Part shown: in pieces, positions 47,905 through 58,866 of the stretch
Numbering within the stretch: position 1 is the stretch's first letter
Layout: every line of letters begins with the position of its first letter
NCBI GenBank assembly: GCA_900473205.1
Contig: UCLB01000023.1
Span: 100,748-164,747 of the forward strand
Direction: 5' to 3'
Length of the DNA stretch: 64,000 bases
Source: Hyphomicrobiales bacterium
Lineage (GTDB): Bacteria > Pseudomonadota > Alphaproteobacteria > Rhizobiales > Rhizobiaceae
The notes under the pieces: generated by a model
Seen by the model: only the letters and a program-made list of their open reading frames with translations
Databases searched by the model: none
What the model was told of the DNA's origin: nothing
Made by a program: the position numbers and the translations under genes

Positions 47905-49005
47905 ATGAAGAGAATTGACCAGCTCGAGGGTCTTCGCGGTCTTCTGGCCGCATGGGTTGTTCTGGTTCACCTGCTGCCTGCAGCCGGTATCGACCCAGAC
48001 AGCATGGGTGCGCTGAAACCCCTGATCAATGAAAAAATCCGCGTGCAAATCTTCTGCATCATGAGCGGTTTCGTGATTTTCGTCATGATGTCCTCGCTGT
48101 CGGAAGACTATTCGACTTACATAACCCGACGCATCAAACGCATTTATCCCGTCTATATTTTCGCGTTTTTCCTGTCGATTGCCTTTGCCTGGATCGCCTA
48201 TCAGGCACTGCACACAGCCGATTTCCAGAGCGTCCGCAATGCGGGCCGCATCGCCATTCTCAACCGCAGCTTCGAGAACTGGGAAATGAACACGCTTGCC
48301 CATATGACCATGTTGCATGGCATCATTCCCGATAGCTGGCTGCCGCTGGGTGCCTATGCGTTTCTGGGTCAGGCATGGAATATTTCCACCGAGTTCCAGT
48401 TCTACCTGATTGCACCGCTGGCCTTCTGGTGCCTTCACCATTCCAGCAATCTGGTGCGCGTCGGCTTCCTTGCGGCCTCCGTTATCGGCGTCTGGTATTT
48501 TCGCCATTGGCCGAATGGGGCAATCCTCGCCATCTATTTTGCGGCGGGCATCGCCAGTTATTATCTCTGGGAGATGCGTTGGGACGACCAGCCCTTGATG
48601 TCGCCGCCAGTCGTTTTGCCGCTGGCCGCTATTGTCGGCTATTTCGATCTGGCCATCGGCGCGTGGATTTTCGTCTTCACCAGCGCCATCATGGTACGCG
48701 ACAAGGGACGCAAGAAGGGGTTCGTGGCAATGTTTCTGGAGCACCCCGCCATGATGTTCCTGGGCACCGTCTCCTACTCGCTCTATCTGCTGCACATGAT
48801 CCCGCTTTACGGCTGGATGTATGTGCTGAACGATCAGGGCTTCAGCCAGGGTACCTATTTCGCCATGCTGGCGGCGCTCACCTTCGCCACGGCCATCCCC
48901 TTCTCCTACCTTGCGCATAAATATGTGGAGCGGCCATTCTACCGGTCGAAGACGCACCGCACACCCCCCGCGGCAACGATGCGGCCTGCTGTCGAAGGCA
49001 AGTAA
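47905..49005 (+). CDS. Acyltransferase family 3 (OafA-like) membrane protein
   Basis: A 366-residue integral membrane protein of the acyltransferase-3 family, which moves acyl groups onto surface polysaccharides. It starts IDQLEGLRGLLAAWVVLVHL, carries the family arginine patch TRRIKRIYPVYIF and about ten hydrophobic segments, with YSLYLLHMIPL near the end. GAGGAG lies 6 nt before ATG 47905. The acceptor (LPS, exopolysaccharide or other) cannot be told. It ends at a symmetrical stem shared with chrA. Confidence 0.88.
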   Translation: MKRIDQLEGLRGLLAAWVVLVHLLPAAGIDPDSMGALKPLINEKIRVQIFCIMSGFVIFVMMSSLSEDYSTYITRRIKRIYPVYIFAFFLSIAFAWIAYQALHTADFQSVRNAGRIAILNRSFENWEMNTLAHMTMLHGIIPDSWLPLGAYAFLGQAWNISTEFQFYLIAPLAFWCLHHSSNLVRVGFLAASVIGVWYFRHWPNGAILAIYFAAGIASYYLWEMRWDDQPLMSPPVVLPLAAIVGYFDLAIGAWIFVFTSAIMVRDKGRKKGFVAMFLEHPAMMFLGTVSYSLYLLHMIPLYGWMYVLNDQGFSQGTYFAMLAALTFATAIPFSYLAHKYVERPFYRSKTHRTPPAATMRPAVEGK

Positions 49006-49008
49006 TCA

Positions 49009-49039
49009 GATGTGCCGCCACCTCATGCGGCGGCACATC
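49009..49039. terminator. Symmetrical stem between convergent genes
   Basis: GATGTGCCGCC and GGCGGCACATC (11-base perfect arms, 9-nt loop) lie between the acyltransferase stop and the chrA stop. There is no clear T tract, but the placement suits a shared 3' end. Confidence 0.6.
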
Positions 49040-50360
49040 ACATCAGCCAGAGGCGAAGAACACCGCCTGCGATGCCAAGCGCCAGCACCGGCACCATGCC
49101 GACTTTCCAGCGCGTGAGCATCAGCAGGGACAGGACCAGCAGTCCGGTCGCGAAGGGATCGAGCGTATTCCAGACCGGCCAGGATATGCCGGGGCTGAAG
49201 CTTAGCGGAACAGCTATGCGCTTGACCTCGCTAAACAGCACATGCAGCCCGAACCAGATGGAGAGGTTGAGGATGACACCCACGACCGCCGCCGTGATGG
49301 CCGATAGCGCTGACGACAGAGCGCGATTGTTGCGCAGTTTTTCGACATAGGGTGCGCCGAGAAAAATGAAGATGAAGCTGGGCACAAATGTCGCCCACGC
49401 CGTGACCGACGCGCCGAGAACACCCGCCACCATTGGGTCCAACCACTCCGCGTGGCGAAACGCGGCCAGAAAGCCGATATAGGGCAGCACCAGCACCAGA
49501 GGCCCCGGCGTGGCTTCCGCCAGCGCCAGACCATCCAGCATTTCGCCGGGGGAAAGCCAGCCATGGGTCTCCACCGCCACCTGCGCGACGTAGGCGAGTA
49601 CCGCATAGGCCCCGCCGAAGGTGACGACGGCCATGCGCGAGAAGAAGCTTTGCAAGGTCGCCAGCGTTTCCGGCGCGGAAAAAAGAAAGATCAGCACCAG
49701 CGGGATTTGCCAGATCACCAATCCCAGCACGAGGCCCCTCACGCGCGACATAGGCGTGACCGGTGTCGCCTCCGCATCCGTCTCACCTGTTTCCACGGCG
49801 GCATGTCGCGCACGCAAAAAGCCGATCAGGCCAGCCGCGAAGATGACAAGCGGAAACGGCAGGCCGAAAACGAAAAGCGCAATGAAGGCTGCGGCTGCGA
49901 TGCCTGCCAGAAAACGGCTGACCAGCGCCCGTTTCGCCACCCGGATCAAGGCTTCGATGACAATGGCCAGCACGCAGGCTTTGAGGCCAAACAAAAGACC
50001 GGGCAGCCAATGCGTATCCTGATAAAGACAATAGGCCGCGGCAAGTCCCACGATGGCGAAGAAGCCCGGTAGGATGAACAGCGTCCCCGCAACGATACCG
50101 CCCCGCACGCCATGCATGAGCCAGCCGATATAGGTAGCCAGTTGCTGCGCCTCCGGCCCCGGCAGCAGCATGCAGTAATTGAGCGCATGCATGAAGCGGG
50201 CTTCAGACACCCAGCGTTTCTCATCCACGAGAATGCGGTGCATCATGCCGATCTGTCCGGCGGGACCGCCGAAGCTGAGAAAGCCTATGCGGGCGAAGAC
50301 GGATGTGAGTTCGGCGAGAGACGGTTTGGCTGCGGGTGGCGAGTTTATAATATCTGTCAT
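49038..50360 (-). CDS. chrA: Chromate efflux transporter ChrA
   Basis: A 440-residue long-chain CHR-family transporter with two homologous halves of about 200 residues, each opening with a conserved segment: SFGGPAGQIGMMH near residue 30 and TFGGAYAVLAYVAQ near residue 243. PGPEAQQLATYIGW is also typical. Members export chromate using the proton gradient and give resistance. It is divergent from groESL, 169 nt away, and no chrB regulator is present. Confidence 0.9.
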   Translation of the reverse strand: MTDIINSPPAAKPSLAELTSVFARIGFLSFGGPAGQIGMMHRILVDEKRWVSEARFMHALNYCMLLPGPEAQQLATYIGWLMHGVRGGIVAGTLFILPGFFAIVGLAAAYCLYQDTHWLPGLLFGLKACVLAIVIEALIRVAKRALVSRFLAGIAAAAFIALFVFGLPFPLVIFAAGLIGFLRARHAAVETGETDAEATPVTPMSRVRGLVLGLVIWQIPLVLIFLFSAPETLATLQSFFSRMAVVTFGGAYAVLAYVAQVAVETHGWLSPGEMLDGLALAEATPGPLVLVLPYIGFLAAFRHAEWLDPMVAGVLGASVTAWATFVPSFIFIFLGAPYVEKLRNNRALSSALSAITAAVVGVILNLSIWFGLHVLFSEVKRIAVPLSFSPGISWPVWNTLDPFATGLLVLSLLMLTRWKVGMVPVLALGIAGGVLRLWLM

Positions 50361-50407
50361 GAACCGCTGATAACCATTTTACATGAAATATTTCCGACAG
50401 GGCGTTC

Positions 50408-50470
50408 TTGACTCACCACAGGCACAGCCCTATCTCTGCCTCGCTAGCACTCTCCAATGAGGAGTGCTAA
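50408..50470 (+). promoter_or_regulatory. groESL promoter with CIRCE element
   Basis: CTAGCACTC-9 nt-GAGTGCTAA (50444-50470) is the CIRCE operator bound by the repressor HrcA; it differs from TTAGCACTC at one position. Upstream, CTTGAC (50407-50412) and CCCTATCTC (50428-50436) form a -35/-10 pair with 17 nt between, which also fits the alphaproteobacterial RpoH promoter pattern. Both HrcA and heat-shock sigma control are therefore likely. Confidence 0.9.
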
Positions 50471-50529
50471 CACTTATCACGCGGACCTTTGATGGGTTCG
50501 TACAGGTCATTTGATCGAGGGATTAGACA

Positions 50530-50826
50530 ATGACAAGCACTACTTTCCGTCCGCTGCATGACCGCGTCGTTGTTCGTCGCGTTGAGTCTGAAGCAAAGAC
50601 CAAGGGCGGCATCATCATTCCTGATACCGCCAAGGAAAAGCCACAGGAAGGCGAAATCGTCGCCGTTGGCACCGGCGCTCGCGACGATAGCGGCAAGCTC
50701 GTTCCTCTGGACGTCAAGGCTGGCGACCGCGTTCTGTTCGGCAAGTGGTCCGGCACTGAAGTCAAGCTCGACGGCGAAGACCTTCTGATCATGAAGGAAT
50801 CCGACATCATGGGCGTTATCGGCTGA
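50530..50826 (+). CDS. groES: Co-chaperonin GroES
   Basis: A 98-residue cap for the GroEL folding chamber. [14 protein letters not shown] at the start, the mobile loop [27 protein letters not shown] and the C-terminal [14 protein letters not shown] match the family. It lies 64 nt before groEL under a CIRCE-controlled promoter. Confidence 0.98.
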   Translation: MTSTTFRPLHDRVVVRRVESEAKTKGGIIIPDTAKEKPQEGEIVAVGTGARDDSGKLVPLDVKAGDRVLFGKWSGTEVKLDGEDLLIMKESDIMGVIG

Positions 50827-50872
50827 TTTAAGCCGGTTTTCTCATCCTTACATGACAACCAATGGGCAATGA

Positions 50873-52525
<1,653 letters not shown>

Positions 52526-52550
52526 GAAGTCGATATCCTCTGGAATACGA

Positions 52551-52580
52551 AAGGCGGTCCTTGCGGGCCGCCTTTTTTGT
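52551..52580 (+). terminator. groEL terminator
   Basis: AAAGGCGGTCC-TTGC-GGGCCGCC followed by TTTTTTG, 25 nt beyond the groEL stop codon. Confidence 0.92.
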
Positions 52581-52655
52581 TGTGGCTATCGCACTGGCAC
52601 AGTATCGTTCAGCGAGTTTAGGTGCGCTAAATGCAACCCTTGGATCGGAGATTAG

Positions 52656-53399
52656 GTGTCTGAAGCAGAGCAGATAACCAAGAGCACACCCACTTCTTTG
52701 TCGTTTGCTCGCAGACGATGTCTCTTAATGTTAGCTGCGCCCTTAATATTTGCGGTCGGATCAACTGTCTACAGCATCATTAGTGTGCCCGTGCCCGTTC
52801 CATCAAACTACGTCAGGCTCATCCTCACTCTTCTGTGGGCCGAGCTTTTCAGCTTACAGTCATTAGTCGTATGCACTGTAATACTCTATTTCGGTCGGAT
52901 ATTTGAAGGTCCGTCGGTCGATCTTGAACAGCTGGGTTGGAACTTTCCACGCTGGATATTTGAGCAGCCGTTCTTTGGCATCACTCTCGGCCTGTCTTTA
53001 TTTTGTTCTCCTCTGCTCATCGTTATAGGGCTAAGCGGCATAATTTACCTTCTCGCTGCAGGAGTTGTTCTCTATTTAATGCCGCGACTTTTGGCTCAGG
53101 GGGCTATCGGTTACGGTATTTTTATCGTCCTGTGTCTCGTTGGCGGATGCATGCTGTCTATGCTCCTCCCCCATAAAAACAACGCTAGTGCATGCGAGGC
53201 CGATAAGACTGTGCCGCTTCGCTCTGGTGCGACAGTGGCATGTGACGAGTACGCCTTCATCGAAAGAGCGGAGGGCCTTATCATCAAACACGGCCAATCA
53301 TCTATTTTCGTGCCGCTGAAGGACCTCTCACCCTACGAGATCGAAGCACTCGGACCCGGTAGTTTGTCAATACGAGGCGGGATTAGGCCAATTGACTAA
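52656..53399 (+). CDS. Unrecognised membrane protein
   Basis: A 247-residue protein I do not recognise. It has a polar N-terminus with FARRRCLL, about four hydrophobic segments (near 22-44, 53-80, 108-140 and 150-172), and a soluble C-terminal third (about 175-247) with SSIFVPLKDLSPYEIEALGPGSLSIRGG. GTG 52656 is supported by GGAG 5 nt upstream. Two sampled 60-nt blocks give 50% GC by count, lower than the flanking groEL, and codon choice differs (for example TTA leucine codons), suggesting recent acquisition. It sits alone between groEL and doxX. Confidence 0.6.
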   Translation: MSEAEQITKSTPTSLSFARRRCLLMLAAPLIFAVGSTVYSIISVPVPVPSNYVRLILTLLWAELFSLQSLVVCTVILYFGRIFEGPSVDLEQLGWNFPRWIFEQPFFGITLGLSLFCSPLLIVIGLSGIIYLLAAGVVLYLMPRLLAQGAIGYGIFIVLCLVGGCMLSMLLPHKNNASACEADKTVPLRSGATVACDEYAFIERAEGLIIKHGQSSIFVPLKDLSPYEIEALGPGSLSIRGGIRPID

Positions 53400-53431
53400 A
53401 GCCAGCCTAACCGTCCACCGTCTTCAAATAG

Positions 53432-53456
53432 TGAACAAATAGTCTTCACTTGTTCA
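53432..53456. promoter_or_regulatory. Inverted repeat upstream of doxX
   Basis: TGAACAA-11 nt-TTGTTCA, 77 nt before the doxX start codon; a second pair (GTGA/TCAC) overlaps it. This is the size of a dimeric repressor site, for instance of the MarR/HxlR type, but the regulator is not known. Confidence 0.4.
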
Positions 53457-53532
53457 TCTTTCCTGCGATGTGGAATTGGCGCATATGTCAATTATCAATT
53501 AACGCCATCCGGGCAACATCTTGGAGACTTCC

Positions 53533-53979
53533 ATGTCCAGCAGCCAGAACACACTCGTGCTCGTCGCGCGTATTCTTCTTTCCTTCATCTTCATCTACTC
53601 GGGCTTCGGTAAGCTGACCGACCCTGCTGGCACCGCTGGCATGATTTCCGGCGCTGGCCTTCCTGCCGCGACTGCTCTTGCCTATCTCGCTGGCGCTTTC
53701 GAACTGCTCACCGGCCTTGCCATTCTCGTTGGTTTCCAGACGAAAGTCGCTGCCTGGGCGCTCGCCGTATTCTGCGTGTTCACCGGCCTCGTTTTCCACA
53801 GCGGCACGGTTGCCGTCCCTGGCTGGCCAGATGCGGCTCTGGGCTGGATCAACACGCTGAACGGCATCATGCTGATGAAAAACATCACGCTGGCTGGCGC
53901 TTACATTCTGCTCGCAACCTTCGGTGCCGGTGCATACTCGCTTGATGCCCGCCGCAGTCTGGTTGCTGCGCGCGCCTGA
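53533..53979 (+). CDS. DoxX family membrane protein
   Basis: A 148-residue protein with four hydrophobic helices. VARILLSFIFIYSGFGKLTDPAGTAGMISGAGLP at the start and AYLAGAFELLTGLAILVGF are typical of DoxX proteins. Members are linked to oxidative or thiosulfate-related processes, but their chemistry is generally unknown. GGAG lies 8 nt before ATG 53533; the TTG at 53521 is less likely. It is followed by a strong terminator. Confidence 0.87.
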   Translation: MSSSQNTLVLVARILLSFIFIYSGFGKLTDPAGTAGMISGAGLPAATALAYLAGAFELLTGLAILVGFQTKVAAWALAVFCVFTGLVFHSGTVAVPGWPDAALGWINTLNGIMLMKNITLAGAYILLATFGAGAYSLDARRSLVAARA

Positions 53980-53995
53980 TTGAAGTGATTGAAAG

Positions 53996-54028
53996 AAAGG
54001 CCACCGGAGCGATCCGGCGGCCTTTTTT
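53996..54028 (+). terminator. doxX terminator
   Basis: AAAGGCCACCGGA-GCGA-TCCGGCGGCC followed by TTTTTTATTT, 17 nt after the doxX stop. It overlaps the 3' end of the convergent GFA gene. Confidence 0.9.
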
Positions 54029-54440
54029 ATTTCACGAAATCTTTCTCGTAACCGGGAAGATCATCGATATCGGACAGCCAGTCCACTGCCGATCTGGTCC
54101 ATATCTGTGCCTTGGGAACCAGCGCGTCGCGCTCATTGACGCTTCCCCAGCGAATGCCCCACTCCGTCGCCTCCTCGCCCTCGCCGCTGGTAAATAGAGG
54201 CGAGCCACACTCCGGGCAGAAATGCTGGTTGCGTGTGCGACCATTGTCGGCAGTCTTTCGATAGATTTTCGGCTGGTTGTCACCGATTTTCAGGGCGGAG
54301 CGCTGAACCAGCACCGTGACGCGAAAGGGCGAGCCGGTCAGCCGCTGGCAATCCGTGCAGTGGCAAATGCCGACGCGCCCGGGATCGGCCTCCGCCTCGA
54401 ACTTAACGTGGCCGCACTGGCACTGACCGGTAATATGCAT
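54027..54440 (-). CDS. GFA/CENP-V family zinc protein
   Basis: A 137-residue protein of the glutathione-dependent formaldehyde-activating (GFA, also CENP-V) fold. The zinc ligands are visible as GQCQCGHVKF near the start, CHCTDCQRLTGS in the middle and HFCPECGSPLF. AAGGAG lies 6 nt before ATG 54440; an in-frame ATG 30 nt upstream is less supported. Family membership does not prove formaldehyde chemistry; most members are uncharacterised. Confidence 0.87.
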   Translation of the reverse strand: MHITGQCQCGHVKFEAEADPGRVGICHCTDCQRLTGSPFRVTVLVQRSALKIGDNQPKIYRKTADNGRTRNQHFCPECGSPLFTSGEGEEATEWGIRWGSVNERDALVPKAQIWTRSAVDWLSDIDDLPGYEKDFVK

Positions 54441-54496
54441 GATGAGCTCCTTCTCCAAGAAACCCATCATAGAGCAGCCCCCGAGTAAACCAAGTT

Positions 54497-55192
54497 TTAT
54501 AGGGCGGATTGCACGCGAGCGATAATGTCGCTTACCACCGCATCACCCGTATGTTCCTGCTTGCGGGCCCGCACAAAACAGGCTTCAGAACGCAGGATGA
54601 TGCCATCGGTCAGGATTTTCAGGTGGTTTGCCTTCAGCGTCGAGCCGGTGGAGGTGATATCGACGATGATATCCGCTTGCCCCGCTGCCGGTGCGCCTTC
54701 AGTGGCGCCGAGGCTTTCAACAATACGATAAAGCTGGATGCCATGCTGGCGCGAGAAGAACTGCTGCGTCAGCCGCCAGTATTTGGTGGCGATGGCGAGG
54801 CGGCGGCCATGGCGGGCGCGGAATTCAGAGGCGACATCGCCGAGATCGGCCATGCTGTCTACATCCAGCCAAATCTCCGGCACGGCAACCATGACATCGG
54901 CGTGGCCGAAACCGAGGCGGGCGCAGAATTCAACACGGTTTTCGACATCGCTCAAGTCTTCACGCACCAGGTCTTCGCCGGTGACGCCGAAATCCACGGT
55001 GCCATTGCCGATTTCGCGAGCGATTTCCGAGGCAGAGAGATAAGCGATCTCGATATCGTCACGCCCCTCGACCCGGCCGCGATAGGAGCGGTCATTGCCG
55101 ATGGCGAGAACCTTGAGGCCTGCGCGCTCCAGAATGGCGGAGGCGTCTTCCTTCATGCGGCCCTTGGAGGGCAAAGCGATGGTGATGGTCAT
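54497..55192 (-). CDS. hisG: ATP phosphoribosyltransferase, short form
   Basis: HisG starts histidine synthesis by joining ATP and PRPP. The 231-residue short form lacks the C-terminal regulatory domain and needs HisZ, which is the next gene upstream. It shows [11 protein letters not shown] at the start, [10 protein letters not shown] and [14 protein letters not shown], the last being the PRPP-binding loop. Its start overlaps the hisZ stop by 4 nt. Confidence 0.96.
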   Translation of the reverse strand: MTITIALPSKGRMKEDASAILERAGLKVLAIGNDRSYRGRVEGRDDIEIAYLSASEIAREIGNGTVDFGVTGEDLVREDLSDVENRVEFCARLGFGHADVMVAVPEIWLDVDSMADLGDVASEFRARHGRRLAIATKYWRLTQQFFSRQHGIQLYRIVESLGATEGAPAAGQADIIVDITSTGSTLKANHLKILTDGIILRSEACFVRARKQEHTGDAVVSDIIARVQSAL

Positions 55193-56310
55193 GCCGTGGC
55201 CCTCATGGCTTCGATGCGATCCAGCCAGAGCGAGAAACCGACCGCCGGTATTTTGTCTTTCGCGCCGAGCAGCGTCATCAGCCGGTCAAACCGACCGCCG
55301 CCAGCCAGAACGGCGCTCTCACCTTCCACGCCGACTTCGAAGACGAGGCCGGTGTAATAATCCAGCGGACGCCCGAAGGCCGCGCCATAGGTGATGGCGT
55401 CAAGATCGAGACCGCCATTGGCGAGTGCTGCGACGCGGGCGTCAAACGCAGACAAGGCAGCATCCAGTTTCAGCTTCGCCTTATCGGCAAAATCGGACAG
55501 TGTCTGCGATGCCTGCGATAGCGGCGCTTGCAGGGACAGGAACTGTTTCAGCAGCTCGAAACTTTCATCCGGCAGGCGCGTGGCGGCAAGCGCCAGCTTT
55601 TCCCGCAGACGCCGGGCAATTTCCTGCGGCGCGCGGCTGGCATTGGTGGAATAGCCGGTATCCTGCATGACGTTGTCGATATAATCGACCAGCACCTTTT
55701 CCTCACCGGTGGCGAGCAGGCCCGCAACGCGGGCATCAAGCCCCGTCATCGGCTTGGGGCTGACAAGGCTTTGCAGCAGCGCTTCGAGCTGAACCGTATC
55801 GCCGAACGTCTGCACCAGCCGCTTCTGCCAGCCGGATGGCAGGCCGAGTGCGGCGACGATGGCCTCGAACACCTGCTGATCACCCAGCGTGATCGTCAGC
55901 CTGCGGCCCGGCAGCAGGCGCTTCAATATCCCGGTCGCATCGCTAATGGCGCGGGCATCAGCGCTGGCAATATCCGTATCGCCCAAGTCCTCTATGCCCG
56001 CCTGATAAAACTCGCTCGATCCATCCCGACGCTGGCGGAAAACCTCGCCCAGATAGGAATAGCGCTTCGGCGTACCGGTTGCGGTTTCGATATGGCGCAG
56101 GCAGACGGGAATGGTGAATTCCGGGCGCAGGCAAAGGCTCGCCCCCGTCTCACTCTCCGTCATGAAAATTCGGCGGCGAAGGTCTTCCCCGGCCATATCC
56201 AGAAATGGTTCGGCGGGCTGGATAACAGGCGTATTGACGCGCGCCGTCTTGCGAGCGGCGAATTCATCCAGAAGCTCTGCGGAAAAATCTGGCATATCGA
56301 TCAGAGGCAT
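55189..56310 (-). CDS. hisZ: ATP phosphoribosyltransferase regulatory subunit
   Basis: HisZ is a catalytically dead histidyl-tRNA synthetase paralogue that complexes with short HisG for activity and histidine feedback. The 373-residue protein keeps class II synthetase folds ([33 protein letters not shown]) but is shorter than HisS and lacks its anticodon domain. It lies between the VOC gene and hisG, overlapping hisG by 4 nt. Confidence 0.94.
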   Translation of the reverse strand: MPLIDMPDFSAELLDEFAARKTARVNTPVIQPAEPFLDMAGEDLRRRIFMTESETGASLCLRPEFTIPVCLRHIETATGTPKRYSYLGEVFRQRRDGSSEFYQAGIEDLGDTDIASADARAISDATGILKRLLPGRRLTITLGDQQVFEAIVAALGLPSGWQKRLVQTFGDTVQLEALLQSLVSPKPMTGLDARVAGLLATGEEKVLVDYIDNVMQDTGYSTNASRAPQEIARRLREKLALAATRLPDESFELLKQFLSLQAPLSQASQTLSDFADKAKLKLDAALSAFDARVAALANGGLDLDAITYGAAFGRPLDYYTGLVFEVGVEGESAVLAGGGRFDRLMTLLGAKDKIPAVGFSLWLDRIEAMRATA

Positions 56311-56326
56311 GAAGCGGTACTTTTCG

Positions 56327-56695
56327 TCACGGTTGCAGCGGCTGCATCAATTCTATGCGATTGCCGAAGGGGTCATGGACATAAAAGCGGTCATACCCTT
56401 CCAGTGGCTCATCCTCAACCACAAGGCAGCCTGCCGTTTCAAGTGTTTTTCTCAATTCCGCGAGATCATCGACCATAAAGGCCGGATGCGCCTTTCTGGC
56501 AGGCCGAAAATCGTCCTCGACCCCCACGTGCACCTTCAAGGCCCCACGCCCGAACCAGCAGCCGCCTCTCTTTGCGAGATTGGCGGGCTTTGGCTGTTCC
56601 TCCAGCCCCAGCAGACCGGAATAAAATACGCGCGCATCGTCTTCCCGGCCCGCAGGCATTGCCAGTTGAACGTGATCCAGCGAAAGGATCGCCAT
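56327..56695 (-). CDS. VOC/glyoxalase family protein
   Basis: A 122-residue single-domain vicinal oxygen chelate protein: ILSLDHVQLAMPAGREDDARVFYSGLLGLEE at the start and FYVHDPFGNRIELMQP at the end, with metal-ligand-like His and Glu residues. It lies between hisS (8 nt) and hisZ (17 nt) in the same direction, so it is part of the histidine cluster transcript. Substrate and role are unknown. Confidence 0.85.
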   Translation of the reverse strand: MAILSLDHVQLAMPAGREDDARVFYSGLLGLEEQPKPANLAKRGGCWFGRGALKVHVGVEDDFRPARKAHPAFMVDDLAELRKTLETAGCLVVEDEPLEGYDRFYVHDPFGNRIELMQPLQP

Positions 56696-56702
56696 TATAT
56701 CA

Positions 56703-58220
56703 TCACTCGGTTGCCCGGCGGCGATCCTCGGCCTGCGCTGCCAGAATCTCTTTCACCTTTGCGACCAGTTCCGCTTCCGGCACCGTTTCCTGCGCCACGC
56801 GGGCTTCGCGCCATGCGGCGTTGTCCTCGATCTCGCCAGAGAGGCGTTTGCCTTCGATCAGGTCCTTGATCTGAACGACGCCCTCGGCCCGCTCATCTCC
56901 GCCCTGGATGATGGCGATGGGCGCGCCCATGCGGTCGGCGTATTTCAGCTGGTTGCCGAATTTCTTCCAGTTGCCCTGGTACATTTCGGCTCGAATGCCT
57001 TCCTTGCGCAGCGTCTGCGTGAAGCGCTGATATCGCCCCATGCTCTCCACATCGCCATCCATGACGGTAATGAGAACCGGCGCGAGCGGCTTGACCTGAC
57101 CGAGCTTGCCAAGGTTTTTCAGTGCCGTCATCAGGCGCGAAACGCCGATGGAGAAGCCCGTTGCCGGAACCGGCTGGCCCATGAAGCGCGACACCAGACC
57201 ATCGTAGCGACCACCGCCGCCTACGGAACCGAAGACGACCTTTTCGCCCTTTTCGTTTGTCACGTCGAAGGTGAGCTCGGCTTCGTAAACTGGGCCGGTG
57301 TAGTATTCGAGGCCACGGACGACGGACGGGTCGATCTTGATGCGGGTCGCATCATAACCGGCACTGGAAACCAGCGCGCCGATCGTGTTCAATTCATCGA
57401 CGCCTTCTTCGCCCTTGGACGTTCCGGCAACCAGCTTGGCAAGATCACCAGCGCTCGCTGCATAGTCTTTGATGCCGACAAAAAACAGAACTTTTTCAAT
57501 CTGTTGCTCATCCAGTCCCACACCCTTGGTAAAGTCGCCGGACTCGTCCTTGCGACCGGGACCCAGCAGCAATTTTACGCCTTCCGGGCCGAACTTATCA
57601 AGCTTGTCGATGGCGCGCAGCACATTCAGGCGGCGGGTAGCGTTTTCTTCTCCACCGAGACCAATGGCTTCCATAACGCCATCCAGAACCTTGCGGTTGT
57701 TGACACGGATCACATAATCACCACGCTTGATACCGAGCGCTTCAAGCGTATCCGCCATCATCATGCACATCTCGGCATCGGCCTGCACGCCCGGTGCGCC
57801 GACGCTATCGGCATCGAACTGCATGAACTGGCGGAAGCGGCCGGGGCCAGGCTTTTCGTTACGGAAGACATAGCCGGCGCGGTAGGTGCGGAAGGGGAGC
57901 TGTATCTCGTTGAAGTTTTCGGCGACGTGACGGGCGAGTGGAGCCGTGAGGTCGTAGCGCAGGCTCATCCACTGGTCGTCATCATCGGTCAGCGAGAACA
58001 CGCCTTCGTTGGGGCGGTCGCTATCTGGCAGGAATTTGCCGAGCGCATCGGTATACTCGAACAGCGGCGTCTCGATGGGATCGAAGCCGTAGAGTTCGTA
58101 GACACCACGGATTTTCTCGATCATCTCATTGGTGGCATGGATATCGGCAGCCGAACGATCCACGAAGCCGCGCGGCAGGCGGGCTTTCAGTTTCTGAGGC
58201 TTTTTTGCTTTTTCGCTCAT
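56703..58220 (-). CDS. hisS: Histidyl-tRNA synthetase
   Basis: A 505-residue class II synthetase. Motif 1 is in the [17 protein letters not shown] area, motif 2 in [26 protein letters not shown], and the histidine-specific [12 protein letters not shown] and [29 protein letters not shown] are present. It is of the longer alphaproteobacterial type. ATG 58220 was chosen from the two possible starts. First gene of hisS-VOC-hisZ-hisG. Confidence 0.96.
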   Translation of the reverse strand: MSEKAKKPQKLKARLPRGFVDRSAADIHATNEMIEKIRGVYELYGFDPIETPLFEYTDALGKFLPDSDRPNEGVFSLTDDDDQWMSLRYDLTAPLARHVAENFNEIQLPFRTYRAGYVFRNEKPGPGRFRQFMQFDADSVGAPGVQADAEMCMMMADTLEALGIKRGDYVIRVNNRKVLDGVMEAIGLGGEENATRRLNVLRAIDKLDKFGPEGVKLLLGPGRKDESGDFTKGVGLDEQQIEKVLFFVGIKDYAASAGDLAKLVAGTSKGEEGVDELNTIGALVSSAGYDATRIKIDPSVVRGLEYYTGPVYEAELTFDVTNEKGEKVVFGSVGGGGRYDGLVSRFMGQPVPATGFSIGVSRLMTALKNLGKLGQVKPLAPVLITVMDGDVESMGRYQRFTQTLRKEGIRAEMYQGNWKKFGNQLKYADRMGAPIAIIQGGDERAEGVVQIKDLIEGKRLSGEIEDNAAWREARVAQETVPEAELVAKVKEILAAQAEDRRRATE

Positions 58221-58303
58221 GATGCCGGTCCAATTATCTCTTGAAATCAAGCCGGTGTATTAGAGGATGAAGCCTTGTGCGGCAAGGGCGTGGCCGATGG
58301 GAA

Positions 58304-58351
58304 TTGCTGGCATTGTTAAGGCTGCTATGCTATCTGGGATACATGCATCCC
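58304..58351 (+). promoter_or_regulatory. Promoter and operator-like palindrome of the toxin-antitoxin pair
   Basis: TTGCTG (58304-58309) and TATGCT (58326-58331) stand 16 nt apart. GGGATACATGCATCCC (58336-58351) is a near-perfect palindrome at the start point, the right place for a ribbon-helix-helix antitoxin to repress its own operon. GGGAGG at 58362-58367 is the ribosome binding site. Confidence 0.55.
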
Positions 58352-58376
58352 ACTCCACTACCGGGAGGAAAGAACC

Positions 58377-58610
58377 ATGAGCAAACAGACCGCCATCCGC
58401 CTGCCGGATGAAACCTATGAGCGCCTGAAGGCGCTTTCGGAGCGCACGGGCCGGACCTCTGCCTATTATATCCGCGAGGCTATCGAAAAGCACATCGAGG
58501 ATATGGAGGATTTTTATCTGGCTGAAGAGGCGACGCGGCGTCGGCTTGAGAACAACGAACCCACTTACACTCTGGAAGAAGTGAAGCGCCGCCTTGGTCT
58601 GGACAATTGA
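58377..58610 (+). CDS. RelB-like ribbon-helix-helix antitoxin
   Basis: A 77-residue protein with an N-terminal ribbon-helix-helix (TAIRLPDETYERLKALSERTGRTSAYYIREAIEKHI) and an acidic, probably toxin-binding C-terminal half (LAEEATRRRLENNEPTYTLEEVKRRLGLDN). GGGAGG lies before ATG 58377. It overlaps the toxin gene, whose TTG start at 58594 lies inside the last six codons, the classic coupled arrangement. Similar to RelB/StbD antitoxins. Confidence 0.88.
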   Translation: MSKQTAIRLPDETYERLKALSERTGRTSAYYIREAIEKHIEDMEDFYLAEEATRRRLENNEPTYTLEEVKRRLGLDN

Positions 58611-58863
58611 GTTTCAGGAAAAGCCACTCAAGCAGCTTGAAAAGCTTGGCAAAACCAATGCAACGCGCATCATCTCTTATCTCACAGATCGGATTGCGCT
58701 AGATGAGGACCCACGAAGAAGTGGGATAGCCCTACGGGGTTCGGAACTCGGCAACTACTGGCGCTACCGCGTTGGCGATTACCGCGTCCTCTGCGACATT
58801 CATGACCACAAGCTTGTGGTGCTCGTCATCGAAATCGGCCACCGCCGGGAAGTCTACCGCTGA
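58594..58863 (+). CDS. RelE/ParE-family toxin
   Basis: An 89-residue RelE-superfamily protein. WTIEFQEKPLKQLEKLGKTNATRI, then ALRGSELGNYWRYRVGDYRVLCDIHDHKLVVLVIEIGHRREVY, matches RelE-type mRNA interferases with the C-terminal arginines and tyrosine expected in the active site. Translation seems to start at TTG 58594, 17 nt inside the antitoxin gene. The next gene begins 3 nt after its stop, with no terminator, so a longer transcript is possible. Confidence 0.87.
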   Translation: MVWTIEFQEKPLKQLEKLGKTNATRIISYLTDRIALDEDPRRSGIALRGSELGNYWRYRVGDYRVLCDIHDHKLVVLVIEIGHRREVYR

Positions 58864-58866
58864 ATC

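Noticed and set aside
47770..48957. 395-codon minus-strand frame opposite the acyltransferase
   Set aside because: Antisense shadow; the protein has no hydrophobic pattern or family similarity, whereas the plus-strand frame is a clear membrane acyltransferase.
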